Assembly (NCBI GenBank): GCA_034769895.1
Contig: CM068369.1
Location: 431,499,528-431,563,527, forward strand
Length of the DNA stretch: 64,000 bases
Source: Magicicada septendecula
Lineage: Eukaryota; Arthropoda; Insecta; Hemiptera; Cicadidae
Reading direction: 5' to 3'
In this document: positions 1 to 13,633 of the stretch, one piece after another
Numbering within the stretch: position 1 is the first letter of the stretch
How the letters are laid out: each line of letters starts with the position of its first letter
Program-made: the position numbers and the translations under genes
Notes under the pieces: model-generated
Database searches by the model: none
Told to the model about the DNA's origin: nothing
What the model saw: only the letters and a program-made list of their open reading frames with translations

Positions 1-661
1 GCGAGAAGATGGGAGGTGGGCACAGTTCCACATAAAGCTATAAGCTGTTTAGTGTCATAAAATTTTGTCTCTCTAATTTCTTTACTTTTCTCTCCAGTTT
101 TCTGTTGGATCCTCCAGACCTCATTCTGAACATCGGATATTGTCTACTCTTTAGCTGCGATGAAAATAATATTGATGTTTATAAACCCCGTGAACAGATT
201 CACAACTTTTCCAAACAGTTATAATTTACTAGATATTTATAATTGACTAGTTATTGTTACACAAATATAATTAGATAACAATCAACAATTTAATTTAAAT
301 GAACAATTAGTAGCTGTTTTGTGGCAACAAGCAGAAATAAATATTATATCCCATTTAGTTTCTTATATTTCTTCCAAAAATTAAGATTACAACACTTGTG
401 GAATTAGTAACTTTGACTAGAAACAGAGTTTCTGAAATGCATAAGGTTGCTGTCGTTGCAGAAGAGAAGACTCATTCGTTATTCAACAGAATGTAAAATT
501 AAGTTAAACAATTTGAAAAGTTAGTGCACATATTAACTGATACTGTTCAAGATGACTACAGTTAGATTACTACGGTTTGTGTTTAACGAAAGTGAAACTG
601 AATTTAATTTTAATTAATAAATATTTTTTTCTTTATCCGTGCTGCGACTACGTCTTTGATG
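1..661. other. Gene-free AT-rich flank
   Basis: I see no convincing coding region, RNA gene or repeat in this stretch. Its right part, about 580-661, lies immediately downstream of the minus-strand Penelope-like element and may be that element's terminal sequence. Confidence 0.5.
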
Positions 662-705
662 TCTTACGACATGTTTCGGGAACACGTTCCCATCATCAGG
701 TAAAA
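662..705 (-). ncRNA. Hammerhead ribozyme of a Penelope-like element
   Basis: Read on the minus strand, the segment shows the hammerhead order: stem I strand TTTTAC (705-700), core CTGATGA (699-693), stem II hairpin GGGAAC/GTTCCC, then GAAAC (677-673) and ATGTC. Predicted cleavage is after C668. The other stem I strand, GTAAGA (667-662), pairs with TTTTAC with one G-U wobble. Stem III is minimal: ACATGT is self-complementary, the arrangement known for PLE hammerheads that cleave as dimers. One extra T sits between the CTGATGA core and stem II. It lies about 150 bases downstream of the GIY-YIG stop, where PLE hammerheads are expected. Activity is inferred. Confidence 0.75.
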
Positions 706-853
706 TCGTTTTTTCTTCTAGTTCATAACGAACGTGTCAAGAGTATAATAATTAAAACACATCAATACACAAACACATAACACAATGAGTACGATATAAC
801 TCAGTCCACGTAACAGTGCGCACTGCCGTACTATAACTGACCGCGTAGTCAAA

Positions 854-1905
854 CTATATATTCGGCTGGTGTACACAAGCGTTATCACTCTTCAATACAG
901 TATCATATAAATAGTGAGATTTAAATGTTATTTGATCATTAAGCAGTAGGTTTGGTTGAAATAAAAACGCTTTATATATTTCATATTCTTCCATGGCATC
1001 CATGTATCGGCTCTTACTGCATATATGTATGGACGTAAAGTTTTCTGTGAAACCACTATAACTGTGATTGCTGTTTACCAGATGTAAAGCAAAGTTGGAT
1101 TTGATTGACTTGATGTTCTTTTTTGGCAAATGTTCTTTGTATCTATCTTTAAATTTCCTGCCCGTTTGTCCTATGTAGAATTTGTCACATTCACTACACT
1201 GGATTCTGTATATGCCAGAACTGTTTTCGGTTGTTTTTTGTGTTCGAGGTTTTAATATGTTCAATATGTTGTTGGTAGTTTTGAAGGACACGATGATGTC
1301 TAATTTTCTTAATTCATTTTTTATTATATTAGGAATCACATTCGTATATTCAACTGAAGTATAACGGTTCTTTTTACCATCTAATATTGATTTTCTTTCC
1401 ATTTTATTCCTATGTTTGCGTATTAAGTTATCTATTATATCACTTTTATATCCATTACTGACAGCTATATGTTTAATAATATTTACTTCATCTTGAAAAT
1501 CTTCCTAGTTCATATGTATAGTTAAAAGTCTATTTACGAAAGCATTAAAAGAGGCCATTTTTTGTGTATGTGGGTGGAATGAATCAGCATGGACAGTTAT
1601 ATCCGTGGTAGTTGGTTTCCTGTATATTTTATATGTGATACAATCAGCATTTCTTCGAGTAGAAAGGTCTAAAAAGTTTAGGCAATTTTCATTTTCTACT
1701 TCCATGGTGAATTTTATGTTGTTATTTATGTTGTTCATGTATTTGAGTAACATGTCCATTTGCCTACAAGTGTCATTAAAAACCATGAACGTATCGTCAA
1801 CATATCGCGTGTATGAGATAATTTTATCGTGGTAACTGTTACAGTTAGAAAGTAGATAATTATTTTCATAAAAGTTAAGGTATATATCTGCCAGTAATCT
1901 AATTT
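854..1905 (-). pseudogene. Penelope-like element, RT end plus GIY-YIG endonuclease (5'-truncated)
   Basis: This is the C-terminal half of a PLE polyprotein, which combines a reverse transcriptase with a GIY-YIG endonuclease. The open frame reads in from about 1899 with LLADIY, then RYVDD (the RT catalytic motif, YVDD at 1804-1793), then a region ending near HPHTQKMASFNAFVNR. One in-frame TAG at 1507-1505 interrupts it. The same frame then continues through NGYKSDIIDNL into the GIY-YIG domain: SGIYRIQCSECDKFYIGQTG, with the CxxC pair typical of PLEs, and H-containing downstream residues. The stop is at 854. Sequence upstream of 1900 does not match RT, so the element is 5'-truncated there. Apart from the single stop it is well preserved. 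A hammerhead lies just downstream. Confidence in the family is high. The element could not be active as it stands. Confidence 0.9.
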
Positions 1906-2689
1906 AATTTTAAATTTAAACAAAAATAAGACTTTTATTACCAAGTGTCAACACTGAGAATTTGAATGACATACTAAGAAATCGATACTATGTTACAATA
2001 CGTTGACGTGTCTGCTTTCCATCGTTCCTGTTACCGAGTATTGGACACGATGCGAAAGTTTATTATTGTTTTTTTTTTTTTACTTTGCTTAGCCGTAGAT
2101 TACTTTGCTTAGACGAGGGTCAATCTCGTCAGGTTTACAACCTTGTGGCGCTGATCTCATAAATTCATTAATCCATCGCTGCAACCCTACCTATTGTCTG
2201 TGTTTACAGACCATGACTAAGCTCCAAAATTGTTAAATTGCTTACCTTTGTCAACAAAAATAATGAAAAACAATAACAGATTTCAATTTTACAGAGATGA
2301 CGTAATAGTCTTACATTGTTACTTTACATTATAGGAAATATTATATTATAGTCTGTAACCGTGCATTTTAAATTAGTTACCCCGTCCTAAATCTTCAGTT
2401 GGGTACACGTAAAATTATCAAAGATGTCCTTATTTTTCCTTTATAAATAAACAACATAATGTCAGAACTTAACAAATATTGTCTGTGGTTGCAAACAAGC
2501 GTTTTTAGTCCACGTGACGAGCAGCTATTGCAGAAGCTTATCAGCTATCGTCATATTTATGACACAGAAGCTTACTAATTTATTTTCAGTGTTATATCCT
2601 TTTAAAACTGAAACAATTTTATTAGCCAGTCATCATGCGTTTTGCGTTTTCGGAAGAAACATAAAAAAAGCCTAAAAAACATTCTTCAG
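1906..2689. other. Gene-free AT-rich stretch
   Basis: No coding potential is recognised. It contains a short near-duplication (attactttgcttag twice around 2077-2115). It may include the missing 3' end of the hAT remnant to its right, but no matching terminal repeat was found. Confidence 0.4.
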
Positions 2690-3838
2690 TTTTCAAACCA
2701 TGAACATATTGCTCAATTTTAGCCAGTAATGCTTTTAAGAGAGACATCAATTGCTCCGCCAGCTTGAACGGAAAGAAAATCAGCCTACTTTATATTGTCA
2801 GGAATTTTTACTAGTACCGATGGAAACAGACTCAATTAAATCATTCTGAATTACGGAGACGTGCCTTTAAATACGGCGCTCATTTCTATGTGTTCCTTGA
2901 ACTTTCATTGCCAGTGAATATAAAGTTTCTAAAAAATTTGCCTTATTAAGAAACTTTTCAATTTTCTTATGGCCCCTAAAAGCTAACTCTTACCTTCCTA
3001 AGTAACAAACAGCGTCTATTAAGCTGTCAACTATCCGTCGATGTTGCACAGAATTTTCATTGAGGTGTACTGCTTGTATTCTAGAGGAATCGGACAATGT
3101 TCAATTATGTCCTTTTTAGCACTTAAAACATCTCCAGTATTTTTAAAATCAGTTTTGCTACCAGTGGTTTAGCTTCAACATTTTTTATGCTGCCTACACC
3201 AACTTTTCTCCATAGTTCCTCTCCATTAAACACAAAGAATAATAGCTGTGTACAGTTTTTACATACAACCAGAGCGCACATCTCTGTTTACTATACCAAA
3301 CTTTCTGAAATTTTGTAACAACTTTTAATCTTTCTGCGACAAATCTAAAGGCGACCGAAACATTTTTGATTTGAACTATTCATATCAAATACTTCCGCGG
3401 TAGAACTGTTACTAACTGTATTCATTTTGCTATTTAAAACCGAATAAACAGGATACTTAGAACACTTAATTGACGACACTCAAAAATTTTATTATTAAAT
3501 AATTAGGACGTAAATGATTACATTCTTCTTAGTCAATACACTACACGTATATTTACAATTATTAATAATTTGTGAACACAAGAAAAAGAAATACCACGAC
3601 AGCACAATGTAAACAAAACACGCAGCGACCGGGCAAGAATTCTGTGCTATACATTTGCATCGCACGTCGTTATGGACCACTCTCGCTTGATGCCGCATAA
3701 CATTTAATTTCTTAAATTAGTTTTATACACTTTCTGAGTAATTTAGGCAACTAAATTCATAAATAAAAATTAACTGCTTTCTAAACATACTATTTGGGTT
3801 GACACTTTCTACCTTGTGTCCCCCGACGCTTCGCCACT
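2690..3838 (-). mobile_element. Decayed hAT element (DUF4371/ZMYM-type transposase remnant)
   Basis: On the minus strand, about 3060-2900 translates with one stop and gives IVDSLIDAVCYLGR followed by ELAFRGHKKIEKFLN, a signature of DUF4371-type hAT transposases. Further fragments continue in shifted frames to about 2690 (IQNDLIESV). Upstream, around 3280-3200, ELWRKVGVGSIKN fits the W..G region before this domain. The outer end at 3838 reads CCAGTGGCGAAGCGTC inward, a hAT-like terminal repeat that recurs at 11288. Many stops and frameshifts show it is a fossil. The other terminus was not found. Function would have been cut-and-paste transposition. Confidence 0.7.
3823..3838 (-). repeat. hAT-like terminal inverted repeat end
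   Basis: The minus-strand sequence CCAGTGGCGAAGCGTC is identical over 16 bases to the plus-strand sequence at 11288-11303. CAGTGGCG starts are common for hAT termini of this type. Each copy lies at the 5' side of a transposase-like coding remnant pointing inward, which supports a terminal role. Confidence 0.6.
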
Positions 3839-5029
3839 GGTTGGCCACTCCGTCCTACAGCAACAGTGGCCTGAACAAGCATACTGAATGCATGTTTCTT
3901 ATGCTGATAACAGAGTTGTGACTACGAATGTCATACAGGTATAATATGAGGTAGCGTGGCCAACACAAAGTAAGCTTCTTTCTCTCGACATCCTGATAGC
4001 CATGAGATTAAAGAAACATTTATGATTTAAAATTTGCAATGGTACTATTTAAACTATTTTTTGACTGAATTATATTGTGAATAATAGATTTTTAAAATAT
4101 CTGTAATTTCTCTATTTATTATGACAATCGTCCTGTACTTTACCACACACACGCAACAGGTTAATTAGAGTCGCGTCTCTTGCTGTAGGGTACTATCCGA
4201 GCAATTACACCCTTTGCTTTTATAATTTACCCTTGAGCAATTACATCCGTCGTTATTGTACCCTGTTTCTCCAATACTATACAATACATCCAAATGCCAT
4301 AAATACCACAAGCAAAAGATCAACCTGTACAAAGGACACGTGACCTGCGACTATGTTACACGTGTATACAATTGACGTGTGCAGTCACGTGCCGATTACC
4401 CATAACACGTGGACAGTCTCGGTCACATGGTGAATGAATTTGTGACACGGGTGTTGCTAATCTTTAAGCAAAACTATTTAATTTCCAAATTGAGAATATC
4501 TTTTCATTTTCTATTAAAAATTTTAAACATTAAATTAACTTTGAAAATAACAATTTTATTGTTACACAATTTTTCAATTAAGTTACGAATGTAATTAGAA
4601 TTTTCATTTGATTGTTACATGAACATAATTTATTTCAAAATTCCCCATAACCCTTATCAGTATTAATTAATTATAAAACAACTCTAAGCTTACAAAAACA
4701 ACATCTTAGGCTGCTTGTGCATGACGACGATTGCGTCAAATAGTGATGGTAACAACAGATAGAGACTATTACAGTCATAAAGCAAAATGAGAGATGTTGT
4801 AGACTTTCAAATTTTATAGGTTGTTCAAATAATGTTTATGCGACTACTTGTTCAATGCTACTTTCATAGTGTTTATTATAGTCGTTATTATTTGTTATGA
4901 TATTGTATAATATTGTTTGTTGCTGATAAATCACAGAGAAGCTCGCTAGTAGTCATATATTCTCTATTATTACGCTTTCATTTTGACGTCTCTTTGACTT
5001 GAGCCGAGCGTTCCGCTGCCATACTTTAG
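3839..5029. other. Gene-free AT-rich stretch
   Basis: I see no gene. A short internal duplication of gagcaattac-containing sequence occurs at about 4199-4250. The segment around 4330-4430 has several acacgtg-type motifs but no recognised feature. Confidence 0.4.
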
Positions 5030-5490
5030 CAGCTTCGTTTTCTTGTCCCAAATATAGCAATCTGTTAATATGAAAGTACACTAATTTCTTTGAGATTTCG
5101 TTGATAAGGGCTGGTAAATTCACCAGAGAAGTTTTGCATTACCGAGATTAATCCAAAACCAAGTTGTTCAAACAGTGGTATTAAAATTTCATTCTGTTCA
5201 GTAACAAGAAACGTCCGTTTTCCTGTGATGGACAGCATTTCTCAGAAATTATAAACTTTACTATTCAGGTAAGTGGTATTTTCTCCTCTGTCTCTGTTCA
5301 TTTTATTTTATTTTCAATTTTGTGAGGATGTACGTTTTGGTGTAAGTCTCCATACCTCTGTTTTCCAGTTATTGTTATGTATTCCCAAGTGATTAAGCAG
5401 CTGTTGTAAAATGTGACAACTATAATTTGAGTTGGAAATCTTGCTGTCATTTCAGCCTTTAGTTTTCCGTTTGGAGATAAATCACTTACC
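5030..5490. repeat. Dispersed repeat, copy 1
   Basis: About 460 bases align by eye to 13083-13540 in the same orientation. Shared landmarks in order are tctttgaga, aaattcacca, gcattacc, gtgatggaca, tctctgttcatt, gtgtaagcc/tct, attaagcagctgtta-like and gtgacaactataatt. Divergence looks considerable. No open frame is shared, so this is best read as an unclassified interspersed element and not a gene. Confidence 0.6.
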
Positions 5491-6263
5491 TAAGACAGCT
5501 ATTATTTATGAATGTAGCTTATAAAATTGTAGTTATGAATCTAAATTTAAAACGTACTGAATGTAAGTTAATCGTAGATATGAGAGTACCCAACGTTTCT
5601 GTAACAGCAACAAAAGTTAAAGTACTTATCAGATTATTTAAGTTACTCTCACGATATTTCTGATAATATGAAAATTTCAAGATATTTTGCCGAAGGTCGA
5701 AGGTAGATTTATTATATTCTCTGTTGGGATATATTGTGTATAGGATATGTGTATTCTATATATACTGGCGTCCCTACTATATTTATTAAGTGAATAGACA
5801 CTGAGTGTCACTAACGATCTATTAACTGACATTTCCAGCAGGAAGAATTTTTTAACTTCAGATTAACTTGTTGTTTGTTGTATAATTAAGTAGACCTAGA
5901 AACTTAAGAAAATGAAGGTACTAGATTCGTTGTTTACTAATTAAATTATAACAAAAATTTCCTTACGTTTATTATTTAAATAGTTACTGTTTGAAATACA
6001 GCAACTTATAATTTTATTACTGCCTGTAATTGTAACTTGATATTATATTACGCTATTCTTCTGCCCAGATTGCTCACAGTCCTCCCTCATTCCTGCACTG
6101 TTCAATTCCAGTATTTCTTCTAAGCTATTTGAATTTCAACATTGTTTAGTACACTTTAAAATTAACTTTTGTTATTAATCTGTGTCTGGTTATTCTGGGT
6201 AACGTTTGTGATTTCTGGTTTAAGATTGATGACTGAGTCAGTAATTTCTATTTTCCAAATCGA
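5491..6263. other. Gene-free AT-rich stretch
   Basis: Nothing recognised between the dispersed repeat and the minisatellite. Confidence 0.4.
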
Positions 6264-8207
6264 CTCAAACAGAGCAACAGGAGGAACTCCACTCCTGCTT
6301 CACAAACAGAGCAACTGAAGGTACTCCACTCCTGCTTCAAAAACAGAGCAGCAGAAGGTAATACAATCCTGCTTCTCAAACAGCGCAACAGAAGGTACTC
6401 CACTCCTGCTTCACAAACATAGCAACAGAAGGTACTCCACTCCTGCTTCAAAAACAGAGCAACAGAAGGTACACCCCCTCCTGATCCACAAACAGAACAA
6501 CAGAAGGTACTCCACTCCTGCTTCACAAACAGAGCAACAGAAGATTCTCCACTCCTGCTCCACAAACATAACAACAGAAGGTACTCCACTCCTGCTCCAC
6601 AAACAGAACAACCGAATGTACTCCACTCCTGCTTCACAAACAGATCAACAGAAGGTATTCCACTCCTGCTTCACACACAGATCAACAGAAGGTACTGCAC
6701 TCCTGCTTCACAAACAGAGCAACAGAAGGTACTCCCCCCCCTCCTGCTCCACAAACAGAGCAACAGAAGGTACTCCACTCTGGCTTCACAAACAGAGCAA
6801 CAGAAAGTACTCCACTCTTACTTCACAAACAGAGCAACAAAAGGTACTCCACTCCTGCTCCACAAACATAACAACAGAAGGTACTCCACTCCTGCTTCAC
6901 AAACAGAGCAACAGAAGGTACTCCACTCCTGCTTCAAAAACAGAGCAACAGAAGGTACTCTCCCTCCTGCTCCACAAACAGGACAACAGAAGGTACTCCA
7001 CTCCTGCTTCACAAACAGATCAACAGAAAGTACTCCACACCTGCTTCTCAAAGAGAGCAACAGAAAGTACTCCACTCCTGCTTCACAAACAGAGCAACAG
7101 AAGGTACTCCACTCCTGCTTCAAAAACAGAGCAACAGAAGGTACTCCCCCTCCTGCTCAACAAACAGAACAACAGAAGGTACTCTACTCCTACTTCACAA
7201 ACAGACCAACAGAAAGTACTCCATTCCTGCTTCACAAACAGAGCAAGAGAAGGTACTCCACTCCTGCTTCACAAACAGAGCAACAAAAGTTATTCCACTC
7301 CTGCTTCACAAACAGAGCAACTTAAGCTACTCCACTCCTGCTTCACAAACAGACCAACAGAAGGTACTCCACTCCTGCTTCACAAACAGAGCAACAGAAG
7401 GTACTCCACTCATGCTTCACAAACAGAACAACAGAAGGTACTCCCCCATCCTGCTCCACAAACAGAACAACAGAAGGTACTCCATTCTGGCTTCACAAAC
7501 AGAGCAACAGAAAGTACTCCACTCCTGCTTCACAAACAGAGCAACAGAAAGTACTCCACTCCTGCTTCACAAACAGAGCAACAGGAGGTACTCCACTCCT
7601 GCTCCACAAACATAACAACATAAGGTACTCCACTCCTGCTCCACAAACAGAACAACCGAAGGTACTTCACTCCTGCTTCACAAACAGTGCAACAGAAGGT
7701 ACTCCACTCCTGCTTCACAAACAGAGCAACAGAAGGTACTGCACTCCTGCTTCACAAACAGAGCAACAGAAGGTACTCCCCCCTCCTGCTCCACAAACAG
7801 GACAACAGAAGGTACTCCACTCCTACTTCACAAACAGAGCAACAGAAGGTACTCCACTCCTACTTCTCAAACAGGGCAACAGAAAGTACTCCACTCCTGC
7901 TCCTCAAACAGAACAACAGAAGGTACTCAACTCCTGCTTCACAAACAGACCAACAGAAAGTACTCCATTCCTGCTTCACAAGCAGAGCAACAGAAGGTAC
8001 TCCACTCCTGCTTCACAAACAGAACAAGGTACTCCACTCCAGCTTTACAAACAGAACAACAGAAAGTACTCCACTCCTGCTTCACAAACAGAGCAACCGA
8101 AGATACTCCACTCCTGCTTCACAAACAGAGCAACAGAAGATTCTCCACTCCTGTTCCACAAATAAAACAACAGAAGGTACTCCACTCCTGCTTAACAAAC
8201 GTTTCCG
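6264..8207. repeat. 37-bp minisatellite array, about 52 units
   Basis: The unit runs ggtactccactcctgc, then ttcacaaacagagcaaca, then gaa, which makes 37 bases. It repeats head to tail for about 1.94 kb with scattered substitutions and a few C-run length changes (for example near 6730 and 7780). Variant units with tccacaaacataac recur at about 6559, 6859 and 7603, and a linked pair of variants (cataac unit then gaacaaccgaa unit) occurs at both 6560-6613 and 7604-7657, which suggests block duplication within the array. Because 37 is not a multiple of three, any reading frame cycles through three phases. The long open frames on both strands follow from a unit lacking stop codons and are not evidence of a protein. 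Confidence 0.95.
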
Positions 8208-11287
<3,080 letters not shown>

Positions 11288-11962
11288 CCAGTGGCGAAGC
11301 GTCCACATATGCGGTGCATACAATTTAAAATTGTATATACAATCGTATAAAGTTTTGTAATTAATTTTACATTAGTTGAGACGTAAACGTTTGTCTTCTC
11401 AAAAGCCAGAACTTAATTTTTACTTGAGCGATATAGTGACAATTAATAAAGCATTACCGTATGCAACAAGGCGCACAGTAGTATGCGTCCTAACTAACGA
11501 ATACATTCTCTCGACAGCGGTCATTAACCCATGCAGCAGATTCGAATAGGCAGGCGTTCTGACTTGCCCTGACCCTCCCTACATTAGTACACTGTCTGTC
11601 AATACATGTTACGTACGGGTTACTGTTTCTGCATATACAGTGCATAGTGCGTACGCAGACCGTGTTGTTTAAAGGTTTTTAATAATGGGTTCGTTTGTAG
11701 TAGAGCCTATGGCGGGAACATCATCGTCGAGTGTAGTTGAGTGCAATAGTGTAATTGAAAGATTATTTACACAGCCATTCGGTAGTAGACGTTTTACAGA
11801 TATACTGAACATTATTTCTAGCGGTAGACCAACTTCATTAATTCTCACGATAACGTTAAAAACAAAAAATTATTCGCGACATTTTAAGGAACAACATTAT
11901 GAAGTAAAAACGTGGTTTGCGGCTGTAGAAAAACTTAAATATTATACTGTTGGCCATGTATT
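11288..11962 (+). mobile_element. 5' part of a second hAT element (TTF/DUF4371 type)
   Basis: The plus strand begins with CCAGTGGCGAAGCGTC at 11288, the hAT-like terminus also seen at 3838. About 395 bases further in, an ATG at 11685 opens a frame of about 90 relevant codons. It contains VIERLFTQPFGSRRFTDIL and then a TTF-type zinc-finger pattern, RHFKEQHYEVKTWF. After a frameshift near 11940 the adjacent frame gives LYCWPC (about 11944-11961), the Cys pair expected next in this family. The sequence then switches abruptly to a minus-strand mariner at about 11962, so the catalytic domain is missing. The low divergence of the N-terminus suggests a younger insertion than the copy at 2.7-3.8 kb. 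Confidence 0.7.
11685..11962 (+). pseudogene. hAT transposase N-terminus (TTF zinc-finger region)
   Basis: The start is the first ATG of the frame, giving MGSFVVEPMAG. The recognisable region is the TTF motif R-x-F-x(4)-Y-x(4)-W at about codons 65-77, followed one frame over by C-W-P-C. Family proteins are several hundred residues and carry DUF4371 and a dimerisation domain after this point. Here the frame instead runs into mariner sequence and stops at 12047 with unrelated residues. It is therefore a truncated gene fragment. It could be expressed only as a short zinc-finger-like peptide, which I consider unlikely. Confidence 0.6.
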
Positions 11963-12570
11963 CGTTCTTCAACTGCATACTCTGACGTTTGGATTTTGGT
12001 TCGTAGTGATAACACCAAGACTCATTACCGGGAACAATTTGGTGTAGAAAGGCATTACCTTGTTGTTGATAGCGCATCAAATGATAAGGCCGAACGCAAA
12101 TTTTTCTACTCATCAGTAAGCAGTCGTGGAATCCACTGAGCAGCAACTTTGTGATAGCCGACTATGAATGATGGAATGAACAGTTCCCATGCTGATGCTC
12201 AACATTTGAGAAAGTTCTCTAACTTCGATGCGCCTATTTGCGCTTAAAGCAGTTTCCAGCTGTCTCACATTTTCATCTGATGCTGCAACACGTGCAGGTC
12301 CGGGACAGGCTAAATCTTTAGTGGATTCTCTTACTTTTCAAAATGTGTTGCACCATTCAACCACTACCGTATGAGAATAACTATGGTCACCATATACAGC
12401 TTTCATTCTTGTATAAATTTCCATTGGCTGACGCCCCTCAGCGGCCAAAAACTGAATAACGGCACATAGCCTTTGAACGGATTTTCTATCATAGATGCCT
12501 TTTTTCAACTCAGTCACAACGCTTAGAAAAGAGCAAACTGGAAATATTTTTGACAGACGCGTCAAATAAT
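11963..12570 (-). pseudogene. Mariner transposase remnant 1
   Basis: On the minus strand 12565-12340 reads AEGRQPMEIYTRMKAVYGD and then VVVEWCNTF, the N-terminal helix-turn-helix of mariner/SETMAR-type transposases. After a stop, the same region continues as NRRIEVRELSQMLSISMGTV (about 12240-12180), the second DNA-binding helix-turn-helix. A further frame gives IVPGNESWCYHYEPKSKRQS (about 12035-11985), which contains the catalytic-domain block corresponding to GDE-W-x-H-Y-x-P-x-x-K-x-Q-S. The Asp of GDE is replaced by Asn. The copy ends at about 11962 against a hAT fragment, so the last catalytic residues are missing. Several stops and frameshifts make it inactive. Confidence 0.85.
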
Positions 12571-13082
12571 ACTTAAACAGACATTATGAACAAATGAATT
12601 CCGTTGCCATGGCGACAAATTCATGGCTGCGCAGATCAAATGTTGAGCAATCCTCGTATAATGAGACCGATTATAAATTACAATTTGTACGTGCAAAGAC
12701 AACGTGTAACCATTCATACAAATGATCACATGCACAGGATTCGTTCCAACTGTAGGCAAGGTTGTGTATATATTATTAAATTCAATAAAATTTCCAAGAA
12801 ACATATTTGCAACTGGTTATCTGGTGGTGACTCAATAGACTGTGTATTTGTTGTCATAAATATTTATGTTATGTCAGTATTCTGGTGCGTGTACGTAAAA
12901 TAATATTATCACTTGCTGTAATAAGTATAATTTGTAGTGAGAGCAAATTAGAAGGTAAAGAGGAGTGCGGAATCATTAAAGTAGAGTTTCAAAGCTTTAA
13001 AGTTGTTTAATTATCATGTTTTCCCTAAAGTAAATTTCAGTATATATACATCTTACAAAACTTAAGCATGGTGCTCTAAAAT
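12571..13082. other. Mariner 5' flank and gene-free DNA
   Basis: Probably includes the mariner 5' untranslated end, but I could not identify a terminal inverted repeat. No gene is seen. Confidence 0.35.
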
Positions 13083-13540
13083 GCGGCATCTTGTTTTCTT
13101 CCTTCAGACGTAGTAATCTCTTATTACAAAGTCAGTAATCTCTTTGAGATGTTCTTTGACAAAAACCACAAATTCACCAAAGTTTCGCATTACCAAAATT
13201 AATCTAAAGGGACGAATCGTTTTAAATTGTGATAATTAAAATATCATACTTCGCAGTCACAAGAAAAGTCGTGTGATGGACAGGATTTTTTATAAATTAC
13301 AAAATTTATATTTCAATTAAGCGGTGTATTTTTTCCGCTTTCTCTGTTCATTCTATTATATTACCGATATCAGTTTGCGGGTGTGCATTAGTGTAAGCCT
13401 GTATATCTCCATGTTATAGCCGTCACTGTCCATTATCAAGTGTTAAGCAGCTGTTATACAAAAGTGACAACTATAATTCGCACTGGAATCCTTGATGTGT
13501 GCTTTCAGCACTTAATTTTCTGTGTGTAGATGAATCACTA
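13083..13540. repeat. Dispersed repeat, copy 2
   Basis: Same orientation and landmark order as the copy at 5030-5490, including gtgatggaca, tctctgttcatt, aagcagctgttat and gtgacaactataatt. It ends about 90 bases before the left LTR of the gypsy element. Unclassified. Confidence 0.6.
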
Positions 13541-13633
13541 AATAAAGTATTTTTCATGGGAAATGAGTGGTAGTAAGTGGGTTCACGGTAAGCGAGTTTT
13601 CTTATTAACGCTGTACCCAACTGAACCTAGTGG

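Noticed and set aside
1182..1835. Plus-strand frames overlapping the first Penelope-like element
   Set aside because: Antisense shadows of the RT/GIY-YIG frame.
6616..7623. 335-residue open frame in the minisatellite
   Set aside because: It is produced by a stop-free 37-bp unit cycling through three frames. Comparable frames exist on the other strand, there is no domain, and codon pattern follows the repeat.
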